Positions 29,501 to 41,971 are shown, counted from the first letter of the stretch. The stretch: 64,000 nt of DNA from Streptomyces lydicus (GCF_001729485.1 NZ_CP017157.1:2852001-2916000); one strand, 5' to 3'. Translations and numbers: made by a program. Notes: a model not told the origin generated them from the letters alone.

Positions 29501-32500
29501 TCCTGGCGTCGTGAGCAGCAGCGGACCTCCGCGGTGGACTCCTGGCGTTATCGGGTGGTGTGGAAGCCGGTGGCGGTTGAGGGTTTGGCGCCGGTGGTGG
29601 CGGGTCGGTGGTTGGTGGTGGTGCCGGCCGGGTTTGAGGGTGACGGCGCGGTGGTGGGTGTGGTTGCTGCGTTGGAGGAGCGTGGCGTTGAGGTGCGGCA
29701 GGTGGTGGTTGAGGGCGTTGGGGCTGGTCGGGATGGGGTTGCCGATCAGTTGCGTGGTGTCGGTGATGTGACGGGTGTGGTGTCGCTGTTGGCGTTTGCG
29801 GGTGGTGGTGCGGTGTCGGCGGTGGTGTTGGTGCAGGCGTTGGGTGTGGTGGGTGTTGAGGCTCCGTTGTGGGTGGTGACGCGGGGTGCGGTGGGTGTTG
29901 GTGGTTCGGATTGTGTGTTGAGTGCGGTGCAGTCGCAGGTGTGGGGTGTGGGCCGGGTTGCTGCTTTGGAGTTGCCGGAGCGGTGGGGCGGTTTGGTGGA
30001 TGTGCCGGGGGTGTGGGACGGCCGTGTGGGGGAGCGGTTGTGTGGTGTGTTGGGTGGTGCGTTGGGGGTTGAGGATCAGGTTGCGTTGCGGTCCTCGGGT
30101 GTGTTGGTGCGTCGGGTGGTGCGTGCCGGTGGTGGCGTTGCCGGTCGGGGTTCGGGTGGGGTTTCGGGTGGGGTTTCCGGTGGGGGGTGGTGTCCGCGGG
30201 GGACGGTGTTGGTGACGGGTGGTACGGGGGCGTTGGGTCGTCGGGTGGCGTTGTGGGCTGCGCGGCGGGGTGCTGAGCGGGTGGTGTTGGTCAGCCGCAG
30301 TGGTGCGGGTGCTTCGGGTGTGGGGTTGGTTGAGGCTGAGTTTGCTGGGTTGGGTGTGGGGTTGGAGGTTGTTGCGTGTGATGTGGCGGATCGTGATGCG
30401 GTAGCGGGGTTGTTGGGGTCGCTGCCGGGGTTGTCGGCGGTGGTGCATGCGGCGGGTGTGTTGGATGACGGTGTGTTGGAGGGGTTGTCGCCGGAGCGGG
30501 TGGCGGGTGTGTTGCGGGCGAAGGCGGATGCCGCGGTCGTCCTGGATGAACTGACCCGCGAGCTCGCTCCTGACCTCGACGCCTTCGTCCTCTTCTCCTC
30601 CGTCGTCGGCACTCTGGGACGGGCTGGTCAGGCCAACTTCGCGGCTGCCAATGCTTTCTTGGACGCGTTGGCCCAGCAGCGTCGCGACGCCGGTCTGCCC
30701 GCCACCTCGGTGGCCTGGGGGCCGTGGAACGCGGGCGGCGTCGCCGGCGGTGCGGTCGGTGAGGAGCTGCGCAGGCGTGGCCTTCCCGCCCTCGACGCCG
30801 ATCTGGCGCTGGGTGCGATGGCGCAGGCCGTCGGGTCCGGTGAGGCGGCCGTGATGGTGGCGGACGTGGACTGGGAGCGCTTTGTCCCGTCCTTCACCGC
30901 GGCCCGGCCCAGTCCCCTCCTCGCCGACCTGCCCGAGGTACGTACGTCCGCGGCGACGTCCGCGGCCGACGGGAGTGGGGAGGGCGAGGACACGGCTTCG
31001 TCGCTGGCGCAGCGAATGGCGGGCCGGTCGGCGGCCGAGGCGGAGCACCTGCTGCTGGACCTCGTTCGTACCCAGGCCGCGGCCGTGCTGGGGCATGCGT
31101 CGGTGGACGCGATCGGGGAGAAGCACGCATTCAAGGACCTCGGTTTCGATTCGCTGACGGCGGTCGAACTCCGCAATCGCCTCAAGACCGCCACCGGCCT
31201 TCGGCTGGCACCGACCCTGGTCTTCAACTACCCGACGCCCAAGGCACTGGCTCGCCACCTGTACGGCGAGATCGCCGGTGCGGAGGTGTCACAGCCGGTG
31301 AGCGCGGCGGTTGCCCCGGTTGCCGCCCTGCCTGCCGTCGAGGACGACCCGATCGTCATCGTGTCGATGGCCTGCCGTTTCCCGGGGGGAGTGGCGTCGC
31401 CGGAGGACTTGTGGCGGCTCGTTGCGGAGGGCGGGGACGCGATCTCGGTGTTCCCGGCGGACCGTGGCTGGGACGTGGAATCGCTGTACGACGCGGACCC
31501 GGACCACGCGGGCACGTCGTACGTGCGCGAGGGTGGCTTTCTGTACGGCGCGGCGGAGTTCGATCCGGCGTTCTTCGGGATTTCGCCGCGTGAGGCGTTG
31601 GCGATGGATCCGCAGCAGCGGTTGCTGCTGGAGACGTCGTGGGAGGCGTTCGAGCGGGCCGGCATCAATCCGGACCGTCTGCGCGGCAGCCGAGCCGGTG
31701 TCTTCATGGGCGTGGTGTCGCAGGACGACTACGGGCCGCGGATGAGTGAGGCCCCGGAGGAGTTCGAGGGCTACCTGCTCACCGGCACCGCCGCGAGTGT
31801 CGTCTCGGGTCGGTTGTCGTACACGTTCGGGCTGGAGGGTCCGGCGGTGACGGTGGACACCGCGTGCTCGTCGTCGCTGGTGGCGCTGCACCTGGCGGCG
31901 CAGTCCCTGCGGCAGGGCGAGTGCTCGGTGGCGCTCGCCGGTGGTGCGACCGTCATGTCCACGCCGGGGACCTTTGTCGAGTTCAGTCGTCAGCGGGGGT
32001 TGGCGGCGGATGGCCGGTGCAAGGCGTTCGCGGCCGGTGCGGATGGCACCGGCTGGGGCGAGGGCGTCGGTGTGCTGGTGCTGGAGCGTTTGTCGGACGC
32101 GCGGCGTAACGGTCATGACGTTCTGGCGGTGGTGCGGGGTACGGCGGTGAATCAGGACGGTGCGAGCAACGGCCTGACGGCCCCCAACGGCCCGTCCCAG
32201 GAGCGCGTCATCCGCCAGGCGCTGGCGCAGGGCCGTCTCACCCCGGACCAGGTGGATGTGGTGGAGGCGCACGGTACGGGGACGCGGTTGGGTGATCCGA
32301 TCGAGGCGCAGGCGTTGTTGGCGACGTATGGGCAGGGGCGGGTGGAGGAGCGTCCGTTGTGGTTGGGGTCGTTGAAGTCGAATGTGGGGCATACGCAGGC
32401 TGCTGCGGGTGTCGGGGGCGTCATCAAGATGGTGATGGCGTTGCGGAATGGTGTGTTGCCGCGGACGTTGCATGTGGATGCGCCGTCGCCGCATGTGGAG

Positions 32501-35500
32501 TGGTCGGCGGGTGCGGTTGAGTTGTTGACGGAGGCGCGGGAGTGGCCTTCGGAGGCGGGTCGGGTGCGGCGTGCCGGTGTGTCGTCGTTCGGTGTGAGCG
32601 GGACGAATGCGCACGCCATCATCGAGCAGGCACCGATCGACGACGCCTCGATCGACGACGTCCGGGACGGCGACGCGCCGCTCGACGAGGCGCCGGACGG
32701 CCAAGCATCGGTCGTGGAAGCCGCACGGCCGGAGCGGCCGGGGGAGCCGGTTGGCGTAGCGGAGCCGGACCAGCTGCGGGGGGCTGGGGAGCATGAGGCT
32801 TCCGCCCCGGCGGTCCTGCCGTGGCTGATCGCCGGACGCAGTGCCGGAGCAATGCGGGCCCAGGCGGAGCGGCTGCGCTCCCACCTTGCGGCGCGGCCGG
32901 AGCTGGAGCCGGTGGATGTGGCGTTCACCCTCGCGACGACCCGGGCCGCCATGGATCACCGTGCGGTGGTCCTCGCCGCGGAGAGGTCGAGCCTGCTCGA
33001 TTCCCTGACGGCAATTGCCCAGGGCGAAACACCTGCCGGTGTTGTTGCGGGTGGTGTTTCGGGTGGTTCCGGGCGTGTGGGGTTTTTGTTTTCCGGTCAG
33101 GGTTCGCAGCGGGTGGGGATGGGGCGCGTTCTTTACGGGGCGTTTCCGGTTTTTGCTGCGGTGTTGGATGAGGTGTGTGGGGCTTTTGATGGTGTGTTGG
33201 GTGGGTCGCTGCGTGAGGTGATGTTTGCGGAGGGGGTGGGTGCTGAGGGGGTTTTGGAGCGTACGGAGTTTGCTCAGCCGGCGTTGTTTGCGGTTGAGGT
33301 GGCGTTGTTTCGGTTGGTGGAGTCGTGGGGGGTGCGGGCTGATTTTGTTGCCGGTCATTCGGTGGGGGAGTTGGCGGCTGCGTATGTGGCGGGTGTGTGG
33401 TCGTTGGCTGATGCGGTGCGGGTGGTGGCTGCGCGGGGTCGGTTGATGCAGGCGTTGCCTGGTGGTGGGGCGATGGTGTCGTTGGTGGCGTCGGAGGGTG
33501 AGGTGGCGCCGCTGGTGGCTGGTCGTGTGGGTGAGGTGGGTGTGGCGGCGGTCAATGGGCCGTCGTCGGTGGTGGTCTCCGGTGCTGAGGGTGCGGTGGC
33601 GGAGATCGCTGCGCATTTTGAGGCGCTGGGGCGTCGGGTGCGTCGTTTGCGGGTGAGTCATGCCTTTCATTCGCCGTTGATGGACCCGATGTTGGAGGAG
33701 TTCGGTCGGGTGGTGCGGTCGGTGGAGTTTTCTCGGCCGCGGTTGGGGATGGTGGCTGGTGAGGGGGTGTGTGATCCGGAGTTTTGGGTGCGGCATGTGC
33801 GGGATGCGGTGCGGTTCGCGGATCAGATTTCCTGGCTGGAGAACGCCGGTGTCTCGACCTTTGTGGAAATGGGGCCGGGCGGCGTACTGACCGCCATGAC
33901 ACAGGACTGCGTCACCCGACCCGACGCACTCCTCGTGCCCGTGCTCCAGAAGAACCTGCCGGAGGATCACGCAATTCTCCAGGCGCTGGCGGAATTGCAC
34001 GTCGGCGGTGTCGCGGTTGATTGGGACGCATTCTTCGCCGAGCGCGGCGGCCGGCGGGTAGAGCTGCCCACCTACGCCTTCCAGCGGCAGCACTACTGGC
34101 TTGACGGCGCTTCCGGCCGACGCGAGCGCGAGCGGGACCGGGCCGCCCACCGGGACCAGGGCCGGACGCTCCCGTCACCTGCGGACTCCTGGCGTTATCG
34201 GGTGGTGTGGAAGCCGGTGGCGGTTGAGGGTTTGGCGCCGGTGGTGGCGGGTCCGTGGTTGGTGGTGGTGCCGGCCGGGTTTGAGGGTGACGGCGCGGTG
34301 GTGGGTGTGGTTGCTGCGTTGGAGGAGCGTGGCGTTGAGGTGCGGCGGGTGGTGGTTGAGGGCGTTGGGGCTGGTCGGGATGAGGTTGCCGATCAGTTGC
34401 GTGGGGTGGTTGCCGATGACGTGAGTGAGGCGGCTGACGACCCAGGTGCGTGTGTGGGTGTGGTGTCGCTGTTGGCGCTTGCGGGTGGTGGTGCGGTGTC
34501 GGCGGTGGTGTTGGTGCAGGCGTTGGGTGTGGTGGGTGTTGAGGCTCCGTTGTGGGTGGTGACGCGGGGTGCGGTGGGTGTTGGTGGTTCGGATTGTGTG
34601 TTGAGTGCGGTGCAGTCGCAGGTGTGGGGTGTGGGCCGGGTTGCTGCTTTGGAGTTGCCGGAGCGGTGGGGCGGTTTGGTGGATGTGCCGGGGGTGTGGG
34701 ACGGCCGTGTGGGGGAGCGGTTGTGTGGTGTGTTGGGTGGTGCGTTGGGGGTTGAGGATCAGGTTGCGTTGCGGTCCTCGGGTGTGTTGGTGCGTCGGGT
34801 GGTGCGTGCCGGTGGTGGCGTTTCCGGTCGGGGTTCCGGTGCGGTTTCCGGTGGGGGGTGGTGTCCGCGGGGGACGGTGTTGGTGACGGGTGGTACGGGG
34901 GCGTTGGGTCGTCGGGTGGCGTTGTGGGCTGCGCGGCGGGGTGCTGAGCGGGTGGTGTTGGTCAGCCGCAGTGGTGCGGGTGCTTCGGGTGTGGGGTTGG
35001 TTGAGGCTGAGTTTGCTGGGTTGGGTGTGGGGTTGGAGGTTGTTGCGTGTGATGTGGCGGATCGTGATGCGGTAGCCGCGCTGTTGGGTTCGCTGCCGGG
35101 GTTGTCGGCGGTGGTGCATGCGGCGGGTGTGTTGGATGACGGTGTGTTGGAGGGGTTGTCGCCGGAGCGGGTGGCGGGTGTGTTGCGGGCGAAGGCGGAT
35201 GCCGCGGTCGTCCTGGACGAATTGACCCGCGAGCTGGCCCCTGACCTCGACGCCTTCGTCCTCTTCTCCTCCGCGGCCGGTGTACTCGGCAACGAGGGCC
35301 AGGCCAACTACAGCGCCGCCAACGCCTTCTTGGACGCGTTGGCCCAGCAGCGCCGCGACGCCGGCCTGCCCGCCACCTCGATTGCCTGGGGCGCCTGGGC
35401 CCACTCAGGGATGGCGATGGATGACGCCGCCTCGCAGCAGTTGCACCGCACCGGCTTCCTGGAGATGGACCCCGAGCAGGCACTTGCTGAGATGGCACAG

Positions 35501-38500
35501 GCCGTCGGGCGCGACGAGGCCGCCCTGATGGTGGCCGACGTGGACTGGCAGCGCTTCGCCCCGGCCTTCACCGCGGCCCGGCCCAGTCCCCTCCTCGCCG
35601 ACCTGCCCGAGGTCCGGGAGATATCCGCCGCCTCTGCCGCTCTCCCGGGCGCGAGTGAGGCGACGGAGCCACGGCACGACGCCGGCTCCCTTGCGGAGCG
35701 ACTCGCCGGACTGCCGCGCGCCGAACAGCGGGAACACCTGCTGCAGGTCGTCCGCACGCAGGCGGCGACGGTGCTCGGTCACGCCGGGCCGCAGGCGGTC
35801 GACCCCGGCCGGGCCTTCAAGGACCTGGGCTGCGACTCGCTGGGCGCCGTACGGCTGCGCAATCGACTGAACGCGGCAACCGGGCTGCGACTGCCCACGA
35901 GCGTGGTCTACGACTACCCGACCGCAGGCGATCTCACCGGCTACCTCCTGGGCGTGTGCGTCGGCGCGGAGGCGGAAGCGGAGGGTGACGCGCCCACCGC
36001 GGACGGGATCACGGCGGGCGCGGTCGGTGCCACCGCCCCGGCAGCCGACGAGCCGATCGCGATCGTCTCGATGAGCTGCCGCTTCCCCGGCGGCGTGGGC
36101 TCACCGGAGGATCTGTGGGAGCTGCTGGCCGCCGGTAGCGACGGGCTGTCGGCCTTCCCCGCTGAACGCGGCTGGGACCTCGACGCCCTCTACGACCCGG
36201 ACCCGGACCGGTCCGGCACCTCCTACGTCAGGGAGGGCGGATTCCTCGCCGACGTGGACCGCTTCGACGCCGCCTTCTTCGGCATCAACCCGCGTGAGGC
36301 GTTGGCGATGGACCCGCAGCAGCGGTTGCTGCTGGAGACCTCGTGGGAGGCGTTCGAGCGGGCCGGCATCGACCCGCAGTCGCTCCGCGGCTCCAAGACG
36401 GGCGTCTTCGTGGGCAGCAACGGGCAGGACTACGCCACCCTGCTGCGGCAGGATCCGGGCGCGGTGGAGGGATACCTCGGCACCGGCATCGCCGCGAGTG
36501 TCGCCTCGGGCCGGGTGTCGTACACGTTCGGGCTGGAGGGCCCGGCGGTGACGGTGGACACCGCGTGCTCGTCGTCGCTGGTGGCGCTGCACCTGGCGGC
36601 GCAGTCCCTGCGGCAGGGCGAGTGCACCCTGGCCCTGGCGGGTGGCGTCACGGTGATGACGACCCCGGAAGTCTTCGTCGAGTTCAGTCGTCAGCGGGGG
36701 CTTGCGGCGGATGGCCGGTGCAAGGCGTTCGCGGCCGGTGCGGATGGCACCGGGTGGGGCGAGGGTGTCGGTGTGCTGGTGCTGGAGCGTTTGTCGGACG
36801 CGCGCCGCAACGGTCATGAGGTCCTGGCGGTGGTGCGGGGCACGGCGGTGAACCAGGACGGTGCGAGCAACGGCCTGACGGCCCCCAACGGCCCCTCGCA
36901 GCAGCGGGTGATCCGGCAGGCGCTGGCGCAGGCCCGTCTCACCCCGGACCAGGTCGATGCGGTGGAGGCGCACGGCACCGGTACGACGTTGGGCGATCCG
37001 ATCGAGGCGCAGGCGCTGCTGGCGACGTACGGCCAGGGCCGGGCGGAGGACCGCCCGCTGTGGCTCGGCTCGGTGAAGTCCAACATCGGCCACACGCAGG
37101 CGGCGGCCGGCGCGGCCGGCGTCATCAAGATGGTGATGGCGTTGCGGAACGGTGTCTTGCCGCGGACGTTGCATGTGGATGCGCCGTCGCCGCATGTGGA
37201 GTGGTCGGCGGGCGCTGTGGAGTTGTTGACGGAGGCGCGGGAGTGGCCTTCGGAGGCGGGTTGGGTGCGGCGTGCCGGTGTGTCGTCGTTCGGTGTCAGC
37301 GGGACGAATGCGCACGCGATCATCGAGCAGGCACCGGTCGATGAGGCGTCGGCTGCTGTGGCCCCGAGGCCGGGCGAGCCGGGGGTTTCCGGGTCGGTTG
37401 TGGTGCCGTGGGTGGTTTCGGGTCGTGGTGCGGGGGCGTTGCGGGCGCAGGCGGAGCGGTTGCGGTCGTTCGTCGAGGCGCGACCGGAGCTGAATCCGGC
37501 CGACGTGGGGCTCTCGCTCGCGATGCGCGCCGCGATGGAGAACCGTGCGGTGGTCCTCACCGCGGACTCGTCGAGCCCGTTGGGGGCGCTGAGTGCGCTG
37601 AGTGCGGGTCGTGAGTCGGTTGGTGTGGTGGAGGGTTCGGTTCGTGAGCTGGGCCGGACGGTTCTGGTTTTTCCTGGTCAGGGTTCGCAGTGGGTGGGGA
37701 TGGGCGCGGAGTTGATTGCGTCGTCGCCGGTGTTTGCGGAGTGGATGCGGCGGTGTGCGGGGGCGCTGGGGCCGTTTGTGGACTGGGATCTGCTGGAGGT
37801 TGTTTCCGGGGGTCGTGAGCTGGGCCGGGTGGATGTGGTGCAGCCGGTGTCGTGGGCGGTGATGGTGTCGCTTGCGGAGTTGTGGCGTTCGGTGGGTGTG
37901 GTGCCGGATGCGGTTTTGGGTCATTCGCAGGGGGAGATTGCTGCTGCGGTGGTGGCGGGTGGTCTGTCGTTGGAGGACGGGGCGCGGGTGGTGGCGCTGC
38001 GGTCGCAGGTCATCGCGCGCGAGCTCGCCGGCCGGGGCGGCATGGCGTCGATCGCGCTTGCTGAGGTGGAGGTGCGGGCGCGACTGAAGACGCAGTCGGG
38101 TCTGGGTGTCGCTGCTGTCAACGGGCCTCGTTCCACGGTGATTTCGGGTGATGCGGAGGCGGTCGAGTCCTTCGTTTCCTCTTGCGAAACGGAAGGGATT
38201 CGGGCGCGACGTATTGCGGTGGATTACGCCTCGCATTCGGCGCATGTGGAGGCCATCGAGCGGGAGCTGCTGAAGGTTCTGGAGGAGGTACGGCCGCAGC
38301 CCGGGAGCGTCCCCTTCTACTCGACGGTGGAGAACCGGTTCCTTGAGACCGAGGGTCTGGATGCCGCGTACTGGTATCGGAATCTGCGGCATCAGGTGCA
38401 GTTCGAGGCGGGTATTCGGGCGCTGGCCGTGGACGGTTTCACCACCTTCGTGGAGTCCAGTGCGCATCCGGTGCTGACCGTTGGGGTCCAGGAGACGCTC

Positions 38501-41500
38501 GATGACACGGACACCGAGGCCGTCGTCACAGGCTCGCTTCGCCGCGACGAAGGTGGTCTGGAGCGTTTCTTGACCTCGGCTGCCGAGTTGTATGTCACCG
38601 GTGTGCCCGTGGACTGGACGCCGTTCCTTGCGGGGGAGGACGCCCGGCGCGTTGACCTGCCGACCTACGCCTTCCAAGGCCGTCGTTACTGGCCGGGGAC
38701 CGTGCCCGCGAAGTCGGCTGATGCCCTGTCCTTCGGCCTCGGGGCAACGAGTCATCCGTTGTTGGGGGCGGCGGTTGAGGTTGCTGGGTCGGACGAGGTG
38801 TTGTTCACGGGGCGGTTGTCGCTGCAGTCGCATCCGTGGTTGGCGGATCATGCGGTGGCCGGGACGGTGTTGTTGCCGGGTACGGCGTTCGTGGAGCTGG
38901 CGGTGCGTGCCGGTGACGAGGTGGGTTGCGGGCAGGTCGAGGAGCTGGCGCTGGAGGCTCCGTTGATCGTGCCGGAGCGTGGTGGTGTCTCCCTGCAGCT
39001 CGGTCTGGGCGCTGCCGACGACTCCGGACGCCGCACGCTGACCCTGCACTCCCGAGCTGCGGAGGACGGCGACGGCCCCTGGACGCGGCACGCCACCGGC
39101 ACCATGGCTCCCGCAGGGTCCTCGGACAGGGGCGAGGCCCCGGACACCGCTGACTCCGCGCGCCCCGAGGCCGCCACCATCCCCGACCAGACCGACCAGA
39201 CCGACCAGACCGACCTGACCGACCTGACCGACCAGACCGACCTGACCGACCAGACCGACCTGACCGTCTGGCCTCCCGCCGAAGCCGTCTCCGTACCCGT
39301 GGACGACGCCTACGAACGGTTGGCCGCGCTCGGTGTCGACTACGGTCCGGCATTCCACGGGCTGCGTGCGGTCTGGCGGCGCGGCGACGAGCTGTTCGCC
39401 GAGGTCCAGCTGCCCGAGACGGTGGCGGCGGACGCGGCGGCCTTTGACCTGCACCCCGCCCTCCTGGACGCCGCTCTGCAGCCGCTCGGCCTCGGCACTC
39501 TCTTCCCGGACCCCGACCCCGGGCGCAGCCGACGGCCGTTCGTGTGGAGTGGTGTACGACTCCACGCCACGGGCGCCGATGCGCTGCGCGTACGCGTGGT
39601 CAGGACGGGGGAGGAGGCCGTGTCCTTCGCCGTCGCCGATGCCAAGGGGGAGACGGTTGCTTCGGTCGACTCCCTGACGTTCCGTCAAGTAACTGCCGAG
39701 AGGCCGACTTCCGCGGTGGGTGCGCACCACGACTCGCTCTTCCGGTACGAGTGGGTCCCGGTCGCCGTACCTCGCGACGCCGGTAGCCCCGCGCCGGGCG
39801 TCGGGCGCTGGGTCGTCCTGAGTACAGGACCGGACGGGTATGCGGATCCAGCGGCACTCGGTGAGGTGCTCGGCGCCGGCGACGACGTACCTGAGCTGGT
39901 CTTCGCCCCCATGGCGAGGGTCGGGATCGAGGAAGTGGCGGGACTCCAGGGGACAGACGGACTCCAGGAGGCAGACGGGCTCCAGGAGACGAACGGGCTC
40001 CAGGAGACGGACGGGAAGGTCGCCGAGGCGGCTCGTGCCGCTGCGCACCGTGCGTTGGAACTGGTGCAGGCGTGGCTGGCCGACGAGCGGTCCGAGGCGT
40101 CCCGGCTGGTGATCGTTGCCCGGCAGGATCTGGTCGGGGCTCCGGTATGGGGGCTCGTACGGTCGGCGCAGGTGGAGAATCCGGGGCGGTTCGTCCTGCT
40201 GGATCCGGACGGTGCACACGGCGAAGAGCGGCCGGCGGCAGCAGCGCCGTCTCCGTGGGAGGCGCTGGCGGCGGCGGTAGCCACCGGTGAACCGCAGCTC
40301 AGGCTGCGCGCCGGTGAGGTCACCGCGGCCCGTCTGGTCCGCGCGGCAGCACCTCCTGCCGGCACCCGGGCCGGCGCCATCGCGGCCACCGCCTCCGAAG
40401 CCACTGCCGACGCCACCGCCACCACGGACGGCACCTCGCAAGCCACCACGGACGGCACCTTGGCAGCCGCCACGGGCGTCACTCCGGACGGGACCTCCGC
40501 AGCCGTACGTGCCGCGTTCGACCCGAACGGAACGGTCCTGGTCACCGGCGCGTCCGGCGGGCTCGCCCGGCTGCTCGCCCGTCATCTGGTGGTCGAACGC
40601 GGTGTCCGGCACCTGCTGCTGGTCAGCCGGCGCGGTCCGGCCGCGGACGGTATGCCGGCGCTGGCGGCCGAGCTGACCGAACTGGCGAGGGCGGCCGAGC
40701 CGGCTCGCGCGACGGGGCCGGCCGGGGACGTCCCCTCGGATCCCTCGGTCGACGTCGTGGCCTGCGACGTCGCCGACCGGGCGCAGCTCGCTGCGGTGCT
40801 GGCAGCCGTCCCCGCGGACCGGCCGCTCACCGCCGTCGTACACACCGCGGCCGAGCTCGACGACGGGGTCGTCCACGCGCTGAGCCCCGAGCGGATCGAC
40901 CGGGTGCTGCGGCCGAAGGTCGACGGCGCGCTGAATCTGCACGCCCTCACCGCTCACCTCGACCTGTCCGCCTTCGTGCTCTTCTCCTCACTCTCCGGGA
41001 CCCTCGGCGGCGCCGGGCTGGCCAACTACTCGGCGGCCAATGCCTTCTTGGACGCGCTGGCCCGGCACCGCCGTGAACGCGGCTTGCCCGCCGTCTCGCT
41101 GGCGTGGGGCCTGTGGGAGCAGCGCAGCGGCATGGCCGGACGGCTCAGCGACGTCGATCTGGCGCGGATGTCCCGCGCCGGCGCCGCACCCATGCCGGCC
41201 GAGGAAGGGCTGGCGCTCTTCGACGCCGCTACGGAGTACGGAGCGGCGCACGGGGAACCGGTCGTCGTGCCGGCCCGCCTGGACACCGCCGAGCTGCGGT
41301 CCCAGGCCGCGGCCGGAGTGCTGCCCCCGCTCTTCCGGAGCGTCGTGCGTACGGTGCCGGTGCGCCGGTCCCTCGCGGCGTCCGGCGCGCAAGGGACCGG
41401 GGGAGCAGACGGCGCTGCCGGGTCCGAGGAACCGGGCAGCGCCCTGGCCGCACGGCTGGCTGGTGCGGCCCGGTCGGAACAGGACCGTCTGCTGCTCGAA

Positions 41501-41971
41501 CTGGTACGGGAGCAGGCCGCGTCGGTCCTGGGACACTCCTCCACCGACGAGGTCCAGGGGAACCGCGCTTTCAAGGACCTCGGCCTCGACTCGCTGACCG
41601 CCGTCGAGCTACGCAACCGGCTCAAGCGCGCGACCGGCCTGCGACTGGCCCCGACCCTGGTCTTCGACTATCCGACGCCCGTCGCGCTCGCGCAGCGACT
41701 GCGCACCGAGCTGGTACCGGACGGTTCGGAGAACGAACCCGCTGTCCTCGCGGACCTGGAGCGGCTCGAAGCGGCGTTGTCGGAGGTCGCTTCCGACGAC
41801 TCCGTACGCGACAAGGTCGCGGCGCGGCTGCAAGCCCTGCTCTGGCGCTGGGAGGACAGCCGTGGCGCCGGGAACGAGCAGCAAAGCACGGAAGAAGAAA
41901 AGCAGGAGTTCGCCCCCAGCTCGGACGAGGAAATGTTCGCGCTGATCGACGAAGAGTTCGGAGACCTCTGA
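23513..41971 (+). CDS. type I modular polyketide synthase, loading module plus modules 1-3
   Basis: A 6152-residue protein. ATG 23513 is chosen because GAGGG lies upstream and the sequence then enters the KS directly; an in-frame GTG 49 codons earlier is unlikely. Domains in order, with key residues: KSQ (Gln179 replaces the KS Cys), AT (Ser640, HAFH 740), ACP (Ser991); KS1 (Cys1237), AT1 (Ser1691, YASH 1791), KR1 (GGTGALG 2236, Phe2376 for Tyr), ACP1 (Ser2547); KS2 (Cys2785), AT2 (Ser3283, HAFH 3383), KR2 (Tyr3933), ACP2 (Ser4109); KS3 (Cys4352), AT3 (Ser4805, YASH 4905), DH3 (His5113, Asp5319), KR3 (Tyr5839), ACP3 (Ser6027). The C-terminus is a helical, acidic docking tail for the next protein. 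It builds an acetyl-started tetraketide. It is first gene of the PKS operon; the next starts 108 bases on. Confidence 0.97.
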   Translation: MSIVPGGVTENGPISEGAIAVVGLACRLPQAPDPQAFWQLLKEGRSAVGEAPHDRWDAETLTGPARHGAFLDRVDGFDAAFFGISPREAAMMDPQQRLVLELAWEALEDAGILPESLRGTRTGVFFGAMWDDYATLLHRRGLSAVTQHSVTGLHRSIIANRVSYALGLRGPSLTVDTAQSSGLTAVHLACESLRSGASEIALAGGVNLNIVPESAFGAEQFGGLSPDGRCFTFDERANGYVRGEGGGAVLLKPLVRALADGDPVYCVIRGSAMNNDGATDGLTVPNPQAQQEVLRLAYEAAGVDPAQVQYVELHGTGTKVGDPVEASALGAVLGTADGRGRPLTVGSAKTNVGHLEGAAGIVGLLKVALSLRNGQLPASLNYERPNPRIALDEWNLRVQRSLTEWPAAAAGAPPLAGVSSFGMGGTNCHVVVEGAPEGVPAGDEGEPGSPAAAEAAGPLPWVLSGTDTAALRAQAERLRAFVAARPETPPADVALTLATSRTAFAHRAVVLGQDTDALLNGLTALSEGQASPGVVVGGVSGGSGRVGFLFSGQGSQRVGMGRVLYGAFPVFAAVLDEVCGAFDGVLGGSLREVMFAEGVGAEGVLERTEFAQPALFAVEVALFRLVESWGVRADFVAGHSVGELAAAYVAGVWSLADAVRVVAARGRLMQALPGGGAMVSLVASEGEVAPLVAGRVGEVGVAAVNGPSSVVVSGAEGAVGEIAAHFEALGRRVRRLRVSHAFHSPLMDPMLEEFGGVVRSVEFSRPRLGMVAGEGVCDPEFWVRHVRDAVRFADQISWLENAGVSTFVEVGPGGVLTAMTRDCVTRPDALLVPMLRKGFAEDRAAAKALAELHVRGVRVNWESFLEGNGRRGRRTALPTYAFQRKRHWLPDLEKSAENEKSAESEKSAGTEKSAGTEKSAETVKARETEEAPSADERQEPGLGERIAAGPRTDAERLLRETVRVQVAIVLGHDSADTVHMESRFKELGCDSLMAVELCSRLGDATGRRLPASLTFDHPTPNAVVSHLLAEMRHDQDTRPVAETAPGTAVVPQSDVGPDADPAEDDPIVIVSMACRFPGGVSSPEDLWRLVAEGGDAISVFPADRGWDVETLYDADPERSGTSYVREGGFLHEAAEFDPAFFGISPREALAMDPQQRLLLETSWEAFERAGIVPRSLRGSRTGVFVGATAQEYGPRLHEAADGAEGYALTGTTPSVLSGRLSYTFGLEGPAVTVDTACSSSLVALHLAVRALRQGECTLALASGATVMSHPGMFVEFSRQRGLAADGRCKAFAAGADGTGWAEGVGVLVLERLSDARRNGHEVLAVVPGTAVNQDGASNGLTAPNGPSQQRVIRQALADARLSPAEVDVVEAHGTGTRLGDPIEAQALLATYGQGRAEERPLWLGSLKSNVGHTQAAAGVGGVIKMVMALRNGVLPRTLHVDAPSPHVEWSAGAVELLTEAREWPSEAGRVRRAGVSSFGVSGTNAHAIIEQAPVDEASAAVAPRSGESGTFGSVVVPWVVSGRGVGALRAQAGRLRSFVEARPELNPAEVGRSLAVSRSAFERRAVVLGTDRSGLLEGLGALSAGRESVGVVEGSVGEVGRTVVVFPGQGSQWVGMGAELIASSPVFAEWMRRCAGALGPFVDWDLLEVVSGGRGLDRVDVVQPVSWAVMVSLAELWRSVGVVPDAVVGHSQGEIAAAVVAGGLSLEDGARVVALRSQVIARELAGRGGMASIALPEAEVRQRIDQIAALGVAAVNGPSSTVVSGDADAVEVFVAACEAEGVRARRIAVDYASHSAHVESIEQELLTALEDVRPRVGSVPFYSTVENRFLETGALDAGYWYRNLRHQVQFEAGIRALAAEGFTTFVESSAHPVLTVGIQETLDDADTEAVVAGSLRREEGGLERFLTSAAELYVTGVPVDWTPFLAAEDARRVDLPTYAFQRERFWLEAPVPVAGEATAVDSRFWAAVEAGDWESLRGELALEGDAPLSSVLPALASWRREQQRTSAVDSWRYRVVWKPVAVEGLAPVVAGRWLVVVPAGFEGDGAVVGVVAALEERGVEVRQVVVEGVGAGRDGVADQLRGVGDVTGVVSLLAFAGGGAVSAVVLVQALGVVGVEAPLWVVTRGAVGVGGSDCVLSAVQSQVWGVGRVAALELPERWGGLVDVPGVWDGRVGERLCGVLGGALGVEDQVALRSSGVLVRRVVRAGGGVAGRGSGGVSGGVSGGGWCPRGTVLVTGGTGALGRRVALWAARRGAERVVLVSRSGAGASGVGLVEAEFAGLGVGLEVVACDVADRDAVAGLLGSLPGLSAVVHAAGVLDDGVLEGLSPERVAGVLRAKADAAVVLDELTRELAPDLDAFVLFSSVVGTLGRAGQANFAAANAFLDALAQQRRDAGLPATSVAWGPWNAGGVAGGAVGEELRRRGLPALDADLALGAMAQAVGSGEAAVMVADVDWERFVPSFTAARPSPLLADLPEVRTSAATSAADGSGEGEDTASSLAQRMAGRSAAEAEHLLLDLVRTQAAAVLGHASVDAIGEKHAFKDLGFDSLTAVELRNRLKTATGLRLAPTLVFNYPTPKALARHLYGEIAGAEVSQPVSAAVAPVAALPAVEDDPIVIVSMACRFPGGVASPEDLWRLVAEGGDAISVFPADRGWDVESLYDADPDHAGTSYVREGGFLYGAAEFDPAFFGISPREALAMDPQQRLLLETSWEAFERAGINPDRLRGSRAGVFMGVVSQDDYGPRMSEAPEEFEGYLLTGTAASVVSGRLSYTFGLEGPAVTVDTACSSSLVALHLAAQSLRQGECSVALAGGATVMSTPGTFVEFSRQRGLAADGRCKAFAAGADGTGWGEGVGVLVLERLSDARRNGHDVLAVVRGTAVNQDGASNGLTAPNGPSQERVIRQALAQGRLTPDQVDVVEAHGTGTRLGDPIEAQALLATYGQGRVEERPLWLGSLKSNVGHTQAAAGVGGVIKMVMALRNGVLPRTLHVDAPSPHVEWSAGAVELLTEAREWPSEAGRVRRAGVSSFGVSGTNAHAIIEQAPIDDASIDDVRDGDAPLDEAPDGQASVVEAARPERPGEPVGVAEPDQLRGAGEHEASAPAVLPWLIAGRSAGAMRAQAERLRSHLAARPELEPVDVAFTLATTRAAMDHRAVVLAAERSSLLDSLTAIAQGETPAGVVAGGVSGGSGRVGFLFSGQGSQRVGMGRVLYGAFPVFAAVLDEVCGAFDGVLGGSLREVMFAEGVGAEGVLERTEFAQPALFAVEVALFRLVESWGVRADFVAGHSVGELAAAYVAGVWSLADAVRVVAARGRLMQALPGGGAMVSLVASEGEVAPLVAGRVGEVGVAAVNGPSSVVVSGAEGAVAEIAAHFEALGRRVRRLRVSHAFHSPLMDPMLEEFGRVVRSVEFSRPRLGMVAGEGVCDPEFWVRHVRDAVRFADQISWLENAGVSTFVEMGPGGVLTAMTQDCVTRPDALLVPVLQKNLPEDHAILQALAELHVGGVAVDWDAFFAERGGRRVELPTYAFQRQHYWLDGASGRRERERDRAAHRDQGRTLPSPADSWRYRVVWKPVAVEGLAPVVAGPWLVVVPAGFEGDGAVVGVVAALEERGVEVRRVVVEGVGAGRDEVADQLRGVVADDVSEAADDPGACVGVVSLLALAGGGAVSAVVLVQALGVVGVEAPLWVVTRGAVGVGGSDCVLSAVQSQVWGVGRVAALELPERWGGLVDVPGVWDGRVGERLCGVLGGALGVEDQVALRSSGVLVRRVVRAGGGVSGRGSGAVSGGGWCPRGTVLVTGGTGALGRRVALWAARRGAERVVLVSRSGAGASGVGLVEAEFAGLGVGLEVVACDVADRDAVAALLGSLPGLSAVVHAAGVLDDGVLEGLSPERVAGVLRAKADAAVVLDELTRELAPDLDAFVLFSSAAGVLGNEGQANYSAANAFLDALAQQRRDAGLPATSIAWGAWAHSGMAMDDAASQQLHRTGFLEMDPEQALAEMAQAVGRDEAALMVADVDWQRFAPAFTAARPSPLLADLPEVREISAASAALPGASEATEPRHDAGSLAERLAGLPRAEQREHLLQVVRTQAATVLGHAGPQAVDPGRAFKDLGCDSLGAVRLRNRLNAATGLRLPTSVVYDYPTAGDLTGYLLGVCVGAEAEAEGDAPTADGITAGAVGATAPAADEPIAIVSMSCRFPGGVGSPEDLWELLAAGSDGLSAFPAERGWDLDALYDPDPDRSGTSYVREGGFLADVDRFDAAFFGINPREALAMDPQQRLLLETSWEAFERAGIDPQSLRGSKTGVFVGSNGQDYATLLRQDPGAVEGYLGTGIAASVASGRVSYTFGLEGPAVTVDTACSSSLVALHLAAQSLRQGECTLALAGGVTVMTTPEVFVEFSRQRGLAADGRCKAFAAGADGTGWGEGVGVLVLERLSDARRNGHEVLAVVRGTAVNQDGASNGLTAPNGPSQQRVIRQALAQARLTPDQVDAVEAHGTGTTLGDPIEAQALLATYGQGRAEDRPLWLGSVKSNIGHTQAAAGAAGVIKMVMALRNGVLPRTLHVDAPSPHVEWSAGAVELLTEAREWPSEAGWVRRAGVSSFGVSGTNAHAIIEQAPVDEASAAVAPRPGEPGVSGSVVVPWVVSGRGAGALRAQAERLRSFVEARPELNPADVGLSLAMRAAMENRAVVLTADSSSPLGALSALSAGRESVGVVEGSVRELGRTVLVFPGQGSQWVGMGAELIASSPVFAEWMRRCAGALGPFVDWDLLEVVSGGRELGRVDVVQPVSWAVMVSLAELWRSVGVVPDAVLGHSQGEIAAAVVAGGLSLEDGARVVALRSQVIARELAGRGGMASIALAEVEVRARLKTQSGLGVAAVNGPRSTVISGDAEAVESFVSSCETEGIRARRIAVDYASHSAHVEAIERELLKVLEEVRPQPGSVPFYSTVENRFLETEGLDAAYWYRNLRHQVQFEAGIRALAVDGFTTFVESSAHPVLTVGVQETLDDTDTEAVVTGSLRRDEGGLERFLTSAAELYVTGVPVDWTPFLAGEDARRVDLPTYAFQGRRYWPGTVPAKSADALSFGLGATSHPLLGAAVEVAGSDEVLFTGRLSLQSHPWLADHAVAGTVLLPGTAFVELAVRAGDEVGCGQVEELALEAPLIVPERGGVSLQLGLGAADDSGRRTLTLHSRAAEDGDGPWTRHATGTMAPAGSSDRGEAPDTADSARPEAATIPDQTDQTDQTDLTDLTDQTDLTDQTDLTVWPPAEAVSVPVDDAYERLAALGVDYGPAFHGLRAVWRRGDELFAEVQLPETVAADAAAFDLHPALLDAALQPLGLGTLFPDPDPGRSRRPFVWSGVRLHATGADALRVRVVRTGEEAVSFAVADAKGETVASVDSLTFRQVTAERPTSAVGAHHDSLFRYEWVPVAVPRDAGSPAPGVGRWVVLSTGPDGYADPAALGEVLGAGDDVPELVFAPMARVGIEEVAGLQGTDGLQEADGLQETNGLQETDGKVAEAARAAAHRALELVQAWLADERSEASRLVIVARQDLVGAPVWGLVRSAQVENPGRFVLLDPDGAHGEERPAAAAPSPWEALAAAVATGEPQLRLRAGEVTAARLVRAAAPPAGTRAGAIAATASEATADATATTDGTSQATTDGTLAAATGVTPDGTSAAVRAAFDPNGTVLVTGASGGLARLLARHLVVERGVRHLLLVSRRGPAADGMPALAAELTELARAAEPARATGPAGDVPSDPSVDVVACDVADRAQLAAVLAAVPADRPLTAVVHTAAELDDGVVHALSPERIDRVLRPKVDGALNLHALTAHLDLSAFVLFSSLSGTLGGAGLANYSAANAFLDALARHRRERGLPAVSLAWGLWEQRSGMAGRLSDVDLARMSRAGAAPMPAEEGLALFDAATEYGAAHGEPVVVPARLDTAELRSQAAAGVLPPLFRSVVRTVPVRRSLAASGAQGTGGADGAAGSEEPGSALAARLAGAARSEQDRLLLELVREQAASVLGHSSTDEVQGNRAFKDLGLDSLTAVELRNRLKRATGLRLAPTLVFDYPTPVALAQRLRTELVPDGSENEPAVLADLERLEAALSEVASDDSVRDKVAARLQALLWRWEDSRGAGNEQQSTEEEKQEFAPSSDEEMFALIDEEFGDL
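23561..26620 (+). other. PKS loading module: KSQ-AT(malonyl)-ACP
   Basis: The KS active-site motif is DTAQSS with CAG at 24047-24049, the KSQ form that decarboxylates malonyl-ACP to acetyl-ACP instead of condensing. The AT has GHSVGE and HAFH, the malonyl-CoA signature. The linker between AT and ACP carries five EKSA-xx hexapeptides (26189-26278). The ACP serine is in [10 protein letters not shown]. Predicted starter: acetate. Confidence 0.92.
26705..31270 (+). other. PKS module 1: KS-AT(methylmalonyl)-KR(inactive)-ACP
   Basis: KS has DTACSSS. AT has GHSQGE and YASH, the methylmalonyl-CoA signature. KR keeps the NADPH motif GGTGALG and the LDD motif, but the catalytic Tyr is Phe: [13 protein letters not shown] at 30638-30640. 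Ketoreduction should fail, leaving a 2-methyl-3-keto unit (a methyl ketone at the chain start). An epimerase-only role is possible. Two modules on, the related KR2 has an intact Tyr. Confidence 0.88.
31343..35960 (+). other. PKS module 2: KS-AT(malonyl)-KR-ACP
   Basis: KS has DTACSSS; AT has GHSVGE and HAFH (malonyl) and is nearly identical to the loading AT. KR has GGTGALG, LDD (B-type stereochemistry) and [10 protein letters not shown] with Tyr3933, so a hydroxyl is predicted. ACP serine is in [10 protein letters not shown]. The first two-thirds of the KR is nearly identical to KR1. Confidence 0.9.
36053..41700 (+). other. PKS module 3: KS-AT(methylmalonyl)-DH-KR-ACP
   Basis: AT has GHSQGE and YASH (methylmalonyl). 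DH keeps [10 protein letters not shown] (His5113) and LLDAALQ (Asp5319), so it looks active. KR has [11 protein letters not shown] and LANYSAANA with Tyr5839. A trisubstituted alkene is predicted. A nine-unit D-Q/L-T tripeptide repeat lies inside the DH (39185-39265) and a four-unit hexapeptide repeat lies in the KR structural subdomain (39941-40012). Confidence 0.9.
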
